DNA from: Dehalococcoidales bacterium
Lineage (GTDB): Bacteria; Chloroflexota; Dehalococcoidia; Dehalococcoidales; RBG-16-60-22
Direction: 5' to 3'
NCBI GenBank assembly: GCA_023135135.1
Contig: JAGLTT010000060.1
Location: 1 to 5,498, forward strand
DNA length: 5,498 nucleotides
The notes beneath the pieces are model-generated. The model was not told the DNA's origin. It ran no database searches and worked only from the letters and a program-made list of their open reading frames with translations. Below, in pieces: positions 1-5,498 of the stretch. The stretch's first letter is position 1. Every line of letters starts with the position of its first letter. Position numbers and translations under genes: made by a program.

Positions 1-734
1 ACGTGCACCCCGGAGGATGTGGCTAGCGCGGCGGCTTCTATCTTGGTTACCATGCCTCCCGTGCCGAGGTTGCTCCCGGTGATAGCTCCCAGCCTTTTGA
101 TACCGGCGTCGATTTTACTCACCGTGGGGACGAGCCTGGCGTCGGGGTCTTTAGACGGGTCGGCGGTGTACAGTCCGCCGGTATCGGTCAGTATCATGAG
201 CAGGTCGGCGTCGACCAGGTTGGCTACCATTGCCGAAAGGTTGTCGTTATCGCCGAACTTGGCCTCTTTAATCTCGTCGATAGAGATAACATCGTTTTCA
301 TTGATGACGGCAATGACGCCGAGTTCTATTAGCGCCAGCAGGGTATTGCGGGCGTTGAGGTATCCGGCACGGTCGGAGAGGTCGGCCCTGGTCAGTAAGG
401 CCTGTGCCACGGTGATATTGTGCTGCTCGAAGAGTCGCTCGTAGATATTCATCAGCCGACTCTGTCCCACCGAGGCCAGCACCTGCTTGAAAGGGATGCC
501 TTTGATGTTTTTGGGCAGGCCCAGCTTGTAACGTCCCGAGGCTATCGCCCCGGAAGATACCAGAACCGTTTCCGCGCCCTTTTCGTGCAACTGCGCTATC
601 TGGGCTACGAGCCGGGACATGATTTCCTGGTCCAGGTGGTTGCTACCGCCGGTGAGCAGGCGCGTGCCCATCTTGACGACGATGCGCTGATAATGCAATT
701 CCGTTGATTTGGCCTTTTTATTGTTACTGCTCAT
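1..734 (-). CDS. proB: Glutamate 5-kinase, N-terminal 244 codons (3' end outside window)
   Basis: ATP-dependent phosphorylation of L-glutamate to gamma-glutamyl phosphate, the first step of cytosolic proline synthesis; the product is passed to ProA. The amino-acid kinase domain is read directly on the minus strand: VVKMGT near residues 19-24 (the Lys of the phosphate-binding site), VSSGAIASG at 59-67, LASVGQSRL at 86-94, [10 protein letters not shown] at 113-122, LNARNTL at 126-132, INENDVIS at 144-151, GDNDNLSA at 161-168, [12 protein letters not shown] at 182-193 and GTGGMVTK at 224-231. These match ProB in order and spacing. The reading frame is still open at the window edge, so the end of the kinase domain and any C-terminal PUA domain lie to the left. 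The ATG at 734-732 is the first start possible, because an in-frame TAA sits at 746-744. No convincing Shine-Dalgarno precedes it. The roughly 18-residue Lys/Ser/Asn-rich N-terminal extension is longer than in E. coli ProB, so an internal start such as the TTG at codon 13 cannot be excluded. The gene diverges from the transporter gene. Confidence 0.96.
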   Translation of the reverse strand, partial: MSSNNKKAKSTELHYQRIVVKMGTRLLTGGSNHLDQEIMSRLVAQIAQLHEKGAETVLVSSGAIASGRYKLGLPKNIKGIPFKQVLASVGQSRLMNIYERLFEQHNITVAQALLTRADLSDRAGYLNARNTLLALIELGVIAVINENDVISIDEIKEAKFGDNDNLSAMVANLVDADLLMILTDTGGLYTADPSKDPDARLVPTVSKIDAGIKRLGAITGSNLGTGGMVTKIEAAALATSSGVH

Positions 735-761
735 GAAATTTTCTTAATAATAGTTTGTTCC

Positions 762-790
762 ATTATAGCAAGGTGCGGCAAGTTGAACAA
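762..790 (-). promoter_or_regulatory. Predicted sigma70-type promoter of proB
   Basis: On the minus strand a perfect -10 box TATAAT lies at 767-762. A weak -35 box TTGTTC (3 of 6 consensus) lies at 790-785, with a 17-bp spacer. Transcription would start near 755, giving a leader of about 20 nt before the proB ATG at 734. The perfect -10, optimal spacer and position make this a credible call; the poor -35 suggests modest strength or help from an activator. Confidence 0.6.
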
Positions 791-812
791 GACGGCGGTT
801 GTGGTGTATTCT
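783..812 (+). promoter_or_regulatory. Possible weak promoter of the MFS transporter gene
   Basis: TTGAAC at 783-788 (4 of 6 matches to TTGACA) and TATTCT at 807-812 (4 of 6 to TATAAT) are separated by 18 bp. A start around 818-820 would leave a leader of under 10 nt before the ATG at 828, so the mRNA could be nearly leaderless. The putative -35 overlaps the -35 of the divergent proB promoter (785-790). The matches are mediocre and this is a tentative call. Confidence 0.3.
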
Positions 813-827
813 GATTAGGCTGCGCGT

Positions 828-2003
828 ATGAACGAATTATCGCAACCCCGGACGAAAAATATCCTGCCGGTTATCTCTTTTGTAACCTTTATCGGTTTCC
901 TGGATACCCACCTGCTGATTCCGGTCATGGCCCTGTACGCTTATGAACTGGGGGCGGGAATTGGTATTGTCGGCCTTATCATCGGTTTGTATTCGATTAT
1001 TAATACACCGGCCAATGTTTTCCTGGGACGGCTGGTGGACAGGATAGGCTACAGGCTGCCGCTGGTGGCCGGTCTCATCGGCGATGCCGTAAGCATGTTT
1101 CTTTATACGCTGTGCCGTATGCCGTTTCACCTGGCGCTGGTACGCTTGCTCCACGGGATGAGCGGTGGCATGGTCGGCCCTTCGACGATGTCGGCTATAG
1201 TGCATCACGGTGGAGAGGAGAGGCGGGGCAGGGCTATGGCTGTCTACGGCATGTCCATGGGGGCGGCGACTCTCGTGGGCTACGGCTTGAGCGGATTTAT
1301 CGCTTCAAGGTTCGGGTTTAAGGTGGTCTTCTGGCTGGGTGGGGCGCTGCTGGTCATGGGCGCGGCACTGGCGCTGTGGCTGCCGGGAAGCGGGCGACGG
1401 GACACGACCGGGCTTAAAAAATCTCCCGGCGGGGGCTGGCAAAAGGTGAAGGAGTTGTTGAGGAGGCGGGGGCTTATCAGCCCCTACTGCACGATATTCG
1501 CGCAGTACTTCTCTTTCGGCGGTGTTGTCACGCTTCTACCTCTCTACCTGAAAGACCGGGGCATGGAAGCCTTTCATGTCGGCATATTACTGGCGGTGTT
1601 CGCCGTCTTGTTTATCATCTTGCAGATGCCGGTGGGGAATCTCTCCGACCGTATCGGGAGAGCGGGGTTGATAAAGACCGGACTGGCTCTCGGTATAGTG
1701 TCCCTGGTGCTGCTGCCCTGGATGACGGTCTTCCCCTTATTGATAGTCGTCATGGCGCTATATGGCGCCGCTTACGGCATGATATTTCCGTCGGTTTCGG
1801 CTATGGTGGCCGACCATACCGCCGCGGAAGAGCGCGGACTGGGCACCGGGATTTTTCATGCCCTGCTTACGGCCGGGGTAGCTATCGGTGCGCCGGTAAT
1901 TGGCTGGGCCGGTGGAGTGGTGGGAGTAGAACGGGGCCTGATACTGAGCGCCGGCGTCATGGTATTAACTTTAATCGTAACGTTGGTAGCTTTAAGGCGA
2001 TAG
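828..2003 (+). CDS. Major facilitator superfamily transporter, drug-efflux-like (12 TM)
   Basis: Inner-membrane secondary transporter of 391 residues, the usual size of a 12-helix MFS protein, probably proton-coupled. Hydrophobic segments lie near residues 12-35, 45-68, 77-95, 100-122, 136-160, 165-186, 218-242, 248-270, 280-297, 301-325, 338-360 and 368-389. A basic cytoplasmic loop at about 187-215 joins the two halves. The MFS motif A signature is present in both halves: GRLVDRIGYRLPL at 67-79 after TM2, and GNLSDRIGRAGLI at 270-282 after TM8. Asp26 in TM1 is a candidate functional acidic residue. The overall pattern resembles DHA1-type multidrug or sugar efflux permeases, but substrate cannot be read from sequence. 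ATG 828 is the first possible start, since an in-frame TAG lies at 816-818. Only a weak AGG (817-819) could act as ribosome binding site. It diverges from proB and lies 105 bp before the co-directional radical SAM gene, which has its own promoter. Confidence 0.93.
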   Translation: MNELSQPRTKNILPVISFVTFIGFLDTHLLIPVMALYAYELGAGIGIVGLIIGLYSIINTPANVFLGRLVDRIGYRLPLVAGLIGDAVSMFLYTLCRMPFHLALVRLLHGMSGGMVGPSTMSAIVHHGGEERRGRAMAVYGMSMGAATLVGYGLSGFIASRFGFKVVFWLGGALLVMGAALALWLPGSGRRDTTGLKKSPGGGWQKVKELLRRRGLISPYCTIFAQYFSFGGVVTLLPLYLKDRGMEAFHVGILLAVFAVLFIILQMPVGNLSDRIGRAGLIKTGLALGIVSLVLLPWMTVFPLLIVVMALYGAAYGMIFPSVSAMVADHTAAEERGLGTGIFHALLTAGVAIGAPVIGWAGGVVGVERGLILSAGVMVLTLIVTLVALRR

Positions 2004-2026
2004 TTCTAAATAGACAGTCCAGTAAG

Positions 2027-2055
2027 TTGTATTATCTGTGTGGTGAGCGTATAAT
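2027..2055 (+). promoter_or_regulatory. Predicted sigma70-type promoter of the radical SAM gene
   Basis: A perfect -10 TATAAT at 2050-2055 sits 17 bp downstream of TTGTAT at 2027-2032 (3 of 6 matches to TTGACA). A start near 2062 gives a leader of about 47 nt before the ATG at 2109. This indicates that the radical SAM gene can be expressed independently of the upstream transporter, although no terminator separates them and read-through remains possible. Confidence 0.6.
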
Positions 2056-2099
2056 GCCCTCAGTTGCGGGCTGTTCCAACATGGTCAGACTTTAGGTGT

Positions 2100-2105
2100 G
2101 GAGGT
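2100..2105 (+). promoter_or_regulatory. Strong ribosome binding site that fixes the radical SAM start
   Basis: GGAGGT ends 3 nt before the ATG at 2109 (4 nt from the GGAGG core), slightly close but strong. It favours ATG 2109 over an in-frame TTG at 2064, which lies almost at the predicted transcription start and has no ribosome binding site. Neither proB nor the transporter gene has a comparable site. Confidence 0.75.
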
Positions 2106-2108
2106 TTT

Positions 2109-3200
2109 ATGCAGGTATTACCGCCGTTCATGGTTTCCTACAGTATCACCACAAAGTGTAACCTTGAATGTAAGCATTGCTATAGTAACTCGGCAGACAA
2201 GGCGTCTCCTGATGAGATGACTACCGAGGAGGCACTTCGACTGATAGATGATTTGTCGAAATGGGGGATTGGACTACTGATTATTGATGGTGGCGAACCA
2301 TTATGCCGTGGAGACTTGATAGATATTATTAAGTATGCTTCATCAAAGAGCATAAGAACCACTATCGGCAGCAATGGCACTCTTATTGATGAAGCAATGG
2401 CGCGAAAGCTTCGGGATGCGGGCGTCATGTCAGTCGCTATATCTGTTGATGGGGCTGATGCCAAAACCCATGACTCCCTCAGGGGTATAGACGGGGCCTT
2501 TGGGCAGACCTTCAAAGGTATAGAGGCGTGCCGGAACGCTGGCCTGCCTTTCCAGTTTAATATGGTCATCAGGAAGGAAACCCTGTCGCAACTGGAGGCT
2601 ATGTTACGTCTGGCGGTTGACAGTGGCGCTGAAGCTGCTGAGTTCTTTGACCTGGTAGCGGCGGGCAGGGCTAAAGAGGAGTGTAAGTCTCAGCTCTTGA
2701 GCCAAGACGAGAGGAAGTGGGCTATGGAGTGGCTGGCACAATCTCAGGAGGATTGCCCCATCATTATCAGGGTGCCCGGTTGCCCCATGTATCCTCTAAC
2801 ATTGCAGCGTAAGCAGATACAGCCCAGGCATTTCTCGGCAGACATGCTACGACGGGTTCCTTATTATGACAGAGGTTGTGCTGCTGGCATGCCGATGGGC
2901 TATGTGATGATTCAGTCCAATGGAGATGTGAATCCATGCATGTTGCTTCAGATAAAGCTGGGTAATGTTAGGGAACAGAGCCTGACATCCATTTGGGAAA
3001 ATTCTCCTGTATTGACTGAACTGAGGCAGAGGGATTTATTAATGGGAGAATGCGGGAACTGCTCATATAGGGTTACCTGTTCTGGTTGTCGGGGTAGAGC
3101 CTATGAGGAGACTGGTGACATGATGGCTGCTGACTCCGGGTGCTGGCTTGTACCTGAACTCGTTAAAGAGAAAGAGAAACAGCTTGGTAGTATCGGGTAA
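2109..3200 (+). CDS. Radical SAM/SPASM protein, AhbC/AhbD/NirJ-like
   Basis: Iron-sulfur enzyme of 363 residues expected to cleave S-adenosylmethionine to a 5'-deoxyadenosyl radical in the cytosol. The CX3CX2C cluster motif is C17, C21 and C24 in TTKCNLECKHCYSN, followed by the SAM-contacting GGEP at 61-64 in LLIIDGGEPL. Further radical SAM core features are TIGSNGTLI at 85-93, ISVDGADAKTHDSLRG at 111-126 and FQFNMVIRKE at 148-157. The C-terminal SPASM region has C257, C277, then C315, C318, C324, C327 and C345, enough to hold auxiliary [4Fe-4S] clusters. The stretches GNVREQSLTSIW (285-296) and CSGCRGRAYEETGD (324-337) strongly recall the haem/haem d1 enzymes AhbC, AhbD and NirJ, but related SPASM peptide-modifying enzymes share this layout. 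Substrate is therefore unassigned: no other haem genes and no precursor-peptide gene are visible nearby. Sampled GC (about 45%) and third-position GC are lower than in mfd, suggesting separate acquisition. ATG 2109 was chosen from the GGAGGT at 2100-2105. Confidence 0.92.
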   Translation: MQVLPPFMVSYSITTKCNLECKHCYSNSADKASPDEMTTEEALRLIDDLSKWGIGLLIIDGGEPLCRGDLIDIIKYASSKSIRTTIGSNGTLIDEAMARKLRDAGVMSVAISVDGADAKTHDSLRGIDGAFGQTFKGIEACRNAGLPFQFNMVIRKETLSQLEAMLRLAVDSGAEAAEFFDLVAAGRAKEECKSQLLSQDERKWAMEWLAQSQEDCPIIIRVPGCPMYPLTLQRKQIQPRHFSADMLRRVPYYDRGCAAGMPMGYVMIQSNGDVNPCMLLQIKLGNVREQSLTSIWENSPVLTELRQRDLLMGECGNCSYRVTCSGCRGRAYEETGDMMAADSGCWLVPELVKEKEKQLGSIG

Positions 3201-3255
3201 GAGCAGCGAATTCTCTGTTTAAGTAGATACTGGCTTTATCAGGCTTGATATTATA

Positions 3256-3306
3256 GCAACCGCCAGGCGTATTTTACTTGTAAGACAACCACGCTGGCAG
3301 AGTTGC
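3256..3306 (+). repeat. Long imperfect inverted repeat (candidate stem-loop)
   Basis: Outer arms GCAAC (3256-3260) and GTTGC (3302-3306) pair perfectly. Inner arms GCCAG-g-CGT (3262-3270) and ACGCTGGC (3291-3298) pair with one bulged G at 3267. A small internal loop (C3261 against 3299-3301) joins the two, giving 13 base pairs. The 20-nt loop itself contains the short palindrome TTACTTGTAA at 3274-3283. The following bases are AT-rich but not a T-run, so this is not a textbook terminator; it may be an RNA structure, a terminator-like 3' end of the radical SAM transcript, or a protein-binding palindrome. Confidence 0.5.
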
Positions 3307-3327
3307 CGATATTTAAACGATATATTT

Positions 3328-3355
3328 TAGGGCTGGTCGAAGACGACGAGCCCTA
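3328..3355 (+). promoter_or_regulatory. Hairpin in the mfd leader
   Basis: TAGGGCT-G-GTCG (3328-3339), loop AAGA (3340-3343) and CGAC-G-AGCCCTA (3344-3355) form a 12-nt stem of 11 pairs with a single G/G mismatch. It ends 9 nt before the G-rich ribosome binding site and 20 nt before the mfd start. No T-run follows on either strand, so an intrinsic terminator is unlikely. A role as a 5' leader structure affecting mfd translation or mRNA stability is inference. Confidence 0.5.
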
Positions 3356-3364
3356 GAGGTATTT

Positions 3365-3370
3365 GGGGGA
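3365..3370 (+). promoter_or_regulatory. Ribosome binding site supporting the TTG start of mfd
   Basis: GGGGGA ends 5 nt before the TTG at 3376. No ATG or GTG occurs between the upstream in-frame TAG at 3328-3330 and this TTG, and the next in-frame GTG codons are about 30 residues inside the conserved N-terminal region. The G-run therefore decides the start. Confidence 0.5.
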
Positions 3371-3375
3371 ATATA

Positions 3376-5498
3376 TTGCCGGAAATAAGTCGGCTATTAA
3401 AACTTATCGAGCCTTTGCCTGCCTATCGCCTGCTTCTTGAGGAACTGAACCGGCGGAGCGATAGCACAGTGGTGGCGCTGGATGCCGCCAAGCCTTATCT
3501 GGTGGCGGCCTTATACGAGCATTTAAAGTTGCCGATGGTCGTGGTCACCGCACAGCCGGAGAATGCCAAGAAGCTCCACGAACAGCTTTCAAGCTGGTGC
3601 CGCTCCGGGCAGGTTGCGCTCTTTCCGGAACCCGATGTTCTACCCTACGAACGACTGGCCCCGGACACGGGCACCGAGATGGAACGTATCCAGGTACTCT
3701 CGGCGCTGGCCGGAGGCGACGCGGGTGAACAGGATGAGAGTCCGCCTCTCGTGGTAGCCTCGGCAGCGGCGCTCATGTCGAAAACGACGCCGCACAGCAG
3801 TTTCATTTCCGCCTGTCACACCGTAAAGCTGGGGATGGAGATACCTCCGTTCGACCTGCTGGGCCGGCTGGAAGCTATGGGTTACCAGATGGAAAATGTG
3901 GTCGAAGTGCCGGGCACCGTGAGCCATCGCGGCGGTATTATCGATATTTATCCCCCGACCAGCGAAATGCCTGTCCGGCTGGAGTTTTTTGGGGATACTA
4001 TCGACAGTATCCGCAGCTTCGACCCTGCCACGCAGCGCTCGACAGATGTAGTGCCGTCAGTGGCCGTCGGTCCGGCGGCGGAACTGCTGGCCCCCCGGCA
4101 AATGGATAAACGGTCTTTGGAGGATATTTTAAAAGGTCTCGACCTTTCCGGCTGCACCGCCGAGGTCAAGCAGCAGTTCCAGCGTGATACGGCCATGATG
4201 CTCGGCGGGCAGCTAACGCGCGAGGCGCAGTTCTACGCCCCGCTGTTTAACAGCGGCAGTCTGCTGGACTACCTGCCTGCTAACACTCTGCTGGTACTCG
4301 ATGAGCCTTCGTATATCGAGCAGACCGCCGCCGACCTTGACGCTGAAGCCGGGCAACTGCGTTCGGAGAAGCTGGAGCGGGGAGAACTGCCCGGTAATTT
4401 CCCCCGACCGTACTTTACCTGGGAAGAGCTTTCGCCGGGGATTGAGGACAGGCAGAAGCTGAGTCTGGCGGCCTGGGGAGTCGAGGAGAGGGTGGACTTT
4501 ATTTCCGCCCCCGGCTATGCCGGAAAGCTGCCGGTGTTCCTCAAAAAAGTAGCGGAGCTTTTAGTCCAGCGGAAGCGCATCATCATTGTCAGCCATCAGG
4601 CGAGCCGGCTCTCGGAGCTGCTTACCGAGGAGGATATCGTCGCCGCGCCCGTCGATGAGGTTAACGAAGTACCCGGGCCCGGCGCGCTGGTGCTGGTGCA
4701 GGGGTCGCTGCCGGAGGGCTGGGTCATGGGCGGCGAGACGTATCTCTTCACCGACTCCGAGATTTTCGGCTTTGTCAAGCAGCGCCGACTTGTCAAAAGA
4801 CGCCCCGCCCCTCGCCATAAGCTCATGGTTGACATAATCCCTGACGACTACGTCGTCCACGTCGAGCATGGTATCGGTAAATTCACCGGCGTGACCACCC
4901 TCAAAACTGCCGGAGTCGAAAAAGAATACCTCGTCTTGCAGTACGCGGCTGGTGATATTTTGTATGTACCCACCGACCAGATAGACCGGGTCAGCCGCTA
5001 TATCGGCGCGGGGGATAGGCCGCCGGTGCTGAGTCGACTCGGCACGCAGGAGTGGATTCGCACCAAGCAGCGGGCCAGGGAAGCGGCGGAGTTGCTCGCC
5101 CAGGAGCTTCTTTTACTTTACGCTTCGCGGGAGGTCGTGCCCGGTTTCGCCTTCTCCCGCGATTCTCTCTGGCAGCAGGAGCTGGAGTCGGCCTTTCCTT
5201 ACGTCGAAACGCACGACCAGCTCGAGGCTTTGCAGGAGGTGAAGGGGGACATGGAAATGCCCCGCCCCATGGACCGGCTGGTCTGCGGGGATGTCGGCTA
5301 CGGCAAAACCGAGATAGCCATCCGGGCGGCTTTCAAGGCGATGATGGATGGCCGGCAGGTAGCCGTGCTGGTGCCCACCACCGTGCTGGCGCAGCAGCAT
5401 TTCGACACCTTCTCCGAGCGACTGGAAGCCTTCCCGGTAAGAGTCGAAGTGCTGAGTCGGTTCCGCTCTCCGGCGGAGCAGCGTGAAATCGTTGACGG
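3376..5498 (+). CDS. mfd: Transcription-repair coupling factor, N-terminal 707 codons (3' end outside window)
   Basis: Large ATP-dependent DNA translocase that displaces RNA polymerase stalled at DNA lesions and recruits UvrA for nucleotide excision repair. The visible 707 residues are a little under two thirds of a typical Mfd of about 1150. The UvrB-like N-terminal module is recognisable from FPEPDVLPYERLAPDTGTEM (83-102) and from VPGTVSHRGGIIDIYPP (178-194) followed by RLEFFGDTIDSIRSFDP (201-217). The RNA-polymerase interaction domain covers about 484-545, with DYVVHVEHGIGKFTG and ILYVPTDQIDRVSRYIG. The helicase motor begins at about 560, with Walker A GDVGYGKTEIA at 638-648 and motif Ia VLVPTTVLAQQHFDTF at 664-679, then VLSRFRSPAEQ at 692-702. 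The Walker B DExx box, TRG motif and C-terminal UvrA-inhibiting domain lie beyond the edge. TTG 3376 is the best start, supported by GGGGGA at 3365-3370 and by the N-terminal length. The frame is intact throughout. The leader carries a hairpin. Confidence 0.96.
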   Translation, partial: MPEISRLLKLIEPLPAYRLLLEELNRRSDSTVVALDAAKPYLVAALYEHLKLPMVVVTAQPENAKKLHEQLSSWCRSGQVALFPEPDVLPYERLAPDTGTEMERIQVLSALAGGDAGEQDESPPLVVASAAALMSKTTPHSSFISACHTVKLGMEIPPFDLLGRLEAMGYQMENVVEVPGTVSHRGGIIDIYPPTSEMPVRLEFFGDTIDSIRSFDPATQRSTDVVPSVAVGPAAELLAPRQMDKRSLEDILKGLDLSGCTAEVKQQFQRDTAMMLGGQLTREAQFYAPLFNSGSLLDYLPANTLLVLDEPSYIEQTAADLDAEAGQLRSEKLERGELPGNFPRPYFTWEELSPGIEDRQKLSLAAWGVEERVDFISAPGYAGKLPVFLKKVAELLVQRKRIIIVSHQASRLSELLTEEDIVAAPVDEVNEVPGPGALVLVQGSLPEGWVMGGETYLFTDSEIFGFVKQRRLVKRRPAPRHKLMVDIIPDDYVVHVEHGIGKFTGVTTLKTAGVEKEYLVLQYAAGDILYVPTDQIDRVSRYIGAGDRPPVLSRLGTQEWIRTKQRAREAAELLAQELLLLYASREVVPGFAFSRDSLWQQELESAFPYVETHDQLEALQEVKGDMEMPRPMDRLVCGDVGYGKTEIAIRAAFKAMMDGRQVAVLVPTTVLAQQHFDTFSERLEAFPVRVEVLSRFRSPAEQREIVD

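Larger units (their letters stand above)
3201..3375. other. Structured intergenic region between the radical SAM gene and mfd
   Basis: This 175-bp AT-rich spacer contains no convincing open reading frame. It holds two inverted repeats, one at 3256-3306 and one at 3328-3355. A lone -10-like TATATT at 3321-3326 has no matching -35 at 16 to 19 bp, so the mfd promoter remains unplaced. No stem followed by a T-run was seen, so neither a clear intrinsic terminator for the radical SAM gene nor one on the opposite strand can be assigned. Confidence 0.7.

Noticed and set aside
19..707. Two plus-strand open frames (19-444 and 420-707) opposite proB
   Set aside because: They are antisense shadows of the proB reading frame, which shows the full set of conserved kinase motifs on the minus strand; the plus-strand products resemble nothing and are low in complexity.
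2054..2095. A 13-codon open frame (MPSVAGCSNMVRL) with a GGTGAG six bases upstream, just before the radical SAM gene
   Set aside because: Its ATG overlaps the predicted -10 box, so it would be transcribed only by read-through from the transporter gene, and it has no features of a known leader or RiPP precursor peptide. Chance is the simpler explanation.
2064..2108. A 15-residue N-terminal extension of the radical SAM protein from TTG 2064
   Set aside because: The TTG lies at the predicted transcription start, has no ribosome binding site, and the GGAGGT at 2100-2105 clearly serves the ATG at 2109.
3245..3275. TTGATA (3245-3250) with TATTTT (3270-3275) as a promoter for mfd
   Set aside because: The 19-bp spacer is long and the -10 match is only 4 of 6; transcription would start inside the stem-loop. 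It is not strong enough to annotate.
4561..5486. Several open frames of 79-144 codons on both strands within 4561-5486
   Set aside because: They overlap the intact mfd frame, which carries the RNA-polymerase interaction domain and Walker A motif here; high GC makes long spurious frames common.
1..5498. CRISPR arrays, tRNA or rRNA genes, transposase genes and insertion-sequence ends
   Set aside because: No regularly spaced direct repeats, cloverleaf-like sequences or transposase-like reading frames were seen on either strand, so no mobile element can be named despite the compositional contrast of the radical SAM gene.

Overview
The window has a bacterial layout: tightly packed genes, sigma70-type -10 boxes and short intergenic gaps. 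Two of the four genes are core housekeeping genes, proB (glutamate 5-kinase) and mfd (transcription-repair coupling factor), and both run off the window edges. The moderately high GC content, the TTG start on mfd and an AhbC/AhbD/NirJ-like radical SAM protein would fit an anaerobic bacterium such as a Dehalococcoidia-like Chloroflexota member. That taxonomic guess is weak and rests on gene content only.

Layout, left to right. Positions 734 to 1 (minus strand) hold the first 244 codons of proB. A 93-bp divergent intergenic region (735-827) carries a good proB promoter with a perfect TATAAT and a weaker promoter facing the other way. Positions 828-2003 (+) encode a complete 12-TM major facilitator transporter. 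A 105-bp gap (2004-2108) holds a clear promoter (perfect TATAAT, 17-bp spacer) and a strong Shine-Dalgarno for the next gene. Positions 2109-3200 (+) encode a complete radical SAM/SPASM protein whose base composition is visibly more AT-rich than its neighbours. A 175-bp intergenic region (3201-3375) contains two substantial inverted repeats. From 3376 to the right edge is mfd, 707 codons visible, ending just after helicase motif Ia.

The genes do not form one obvious pathway. proB (proline synthesis) is transcribed away from the rest. The transporter and the radical SAM gene are co-directional, but the second has its own promoter, so a functional link is only possible. mfd is an independent DNA-repair gene. 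No CRISPR array, tRNA, rRNA, transposase or RiPP cluster was found. The points most worth checking are the compositionally distinct orphan radical SAM/SPASM gene and the structured leader in front of mfd.
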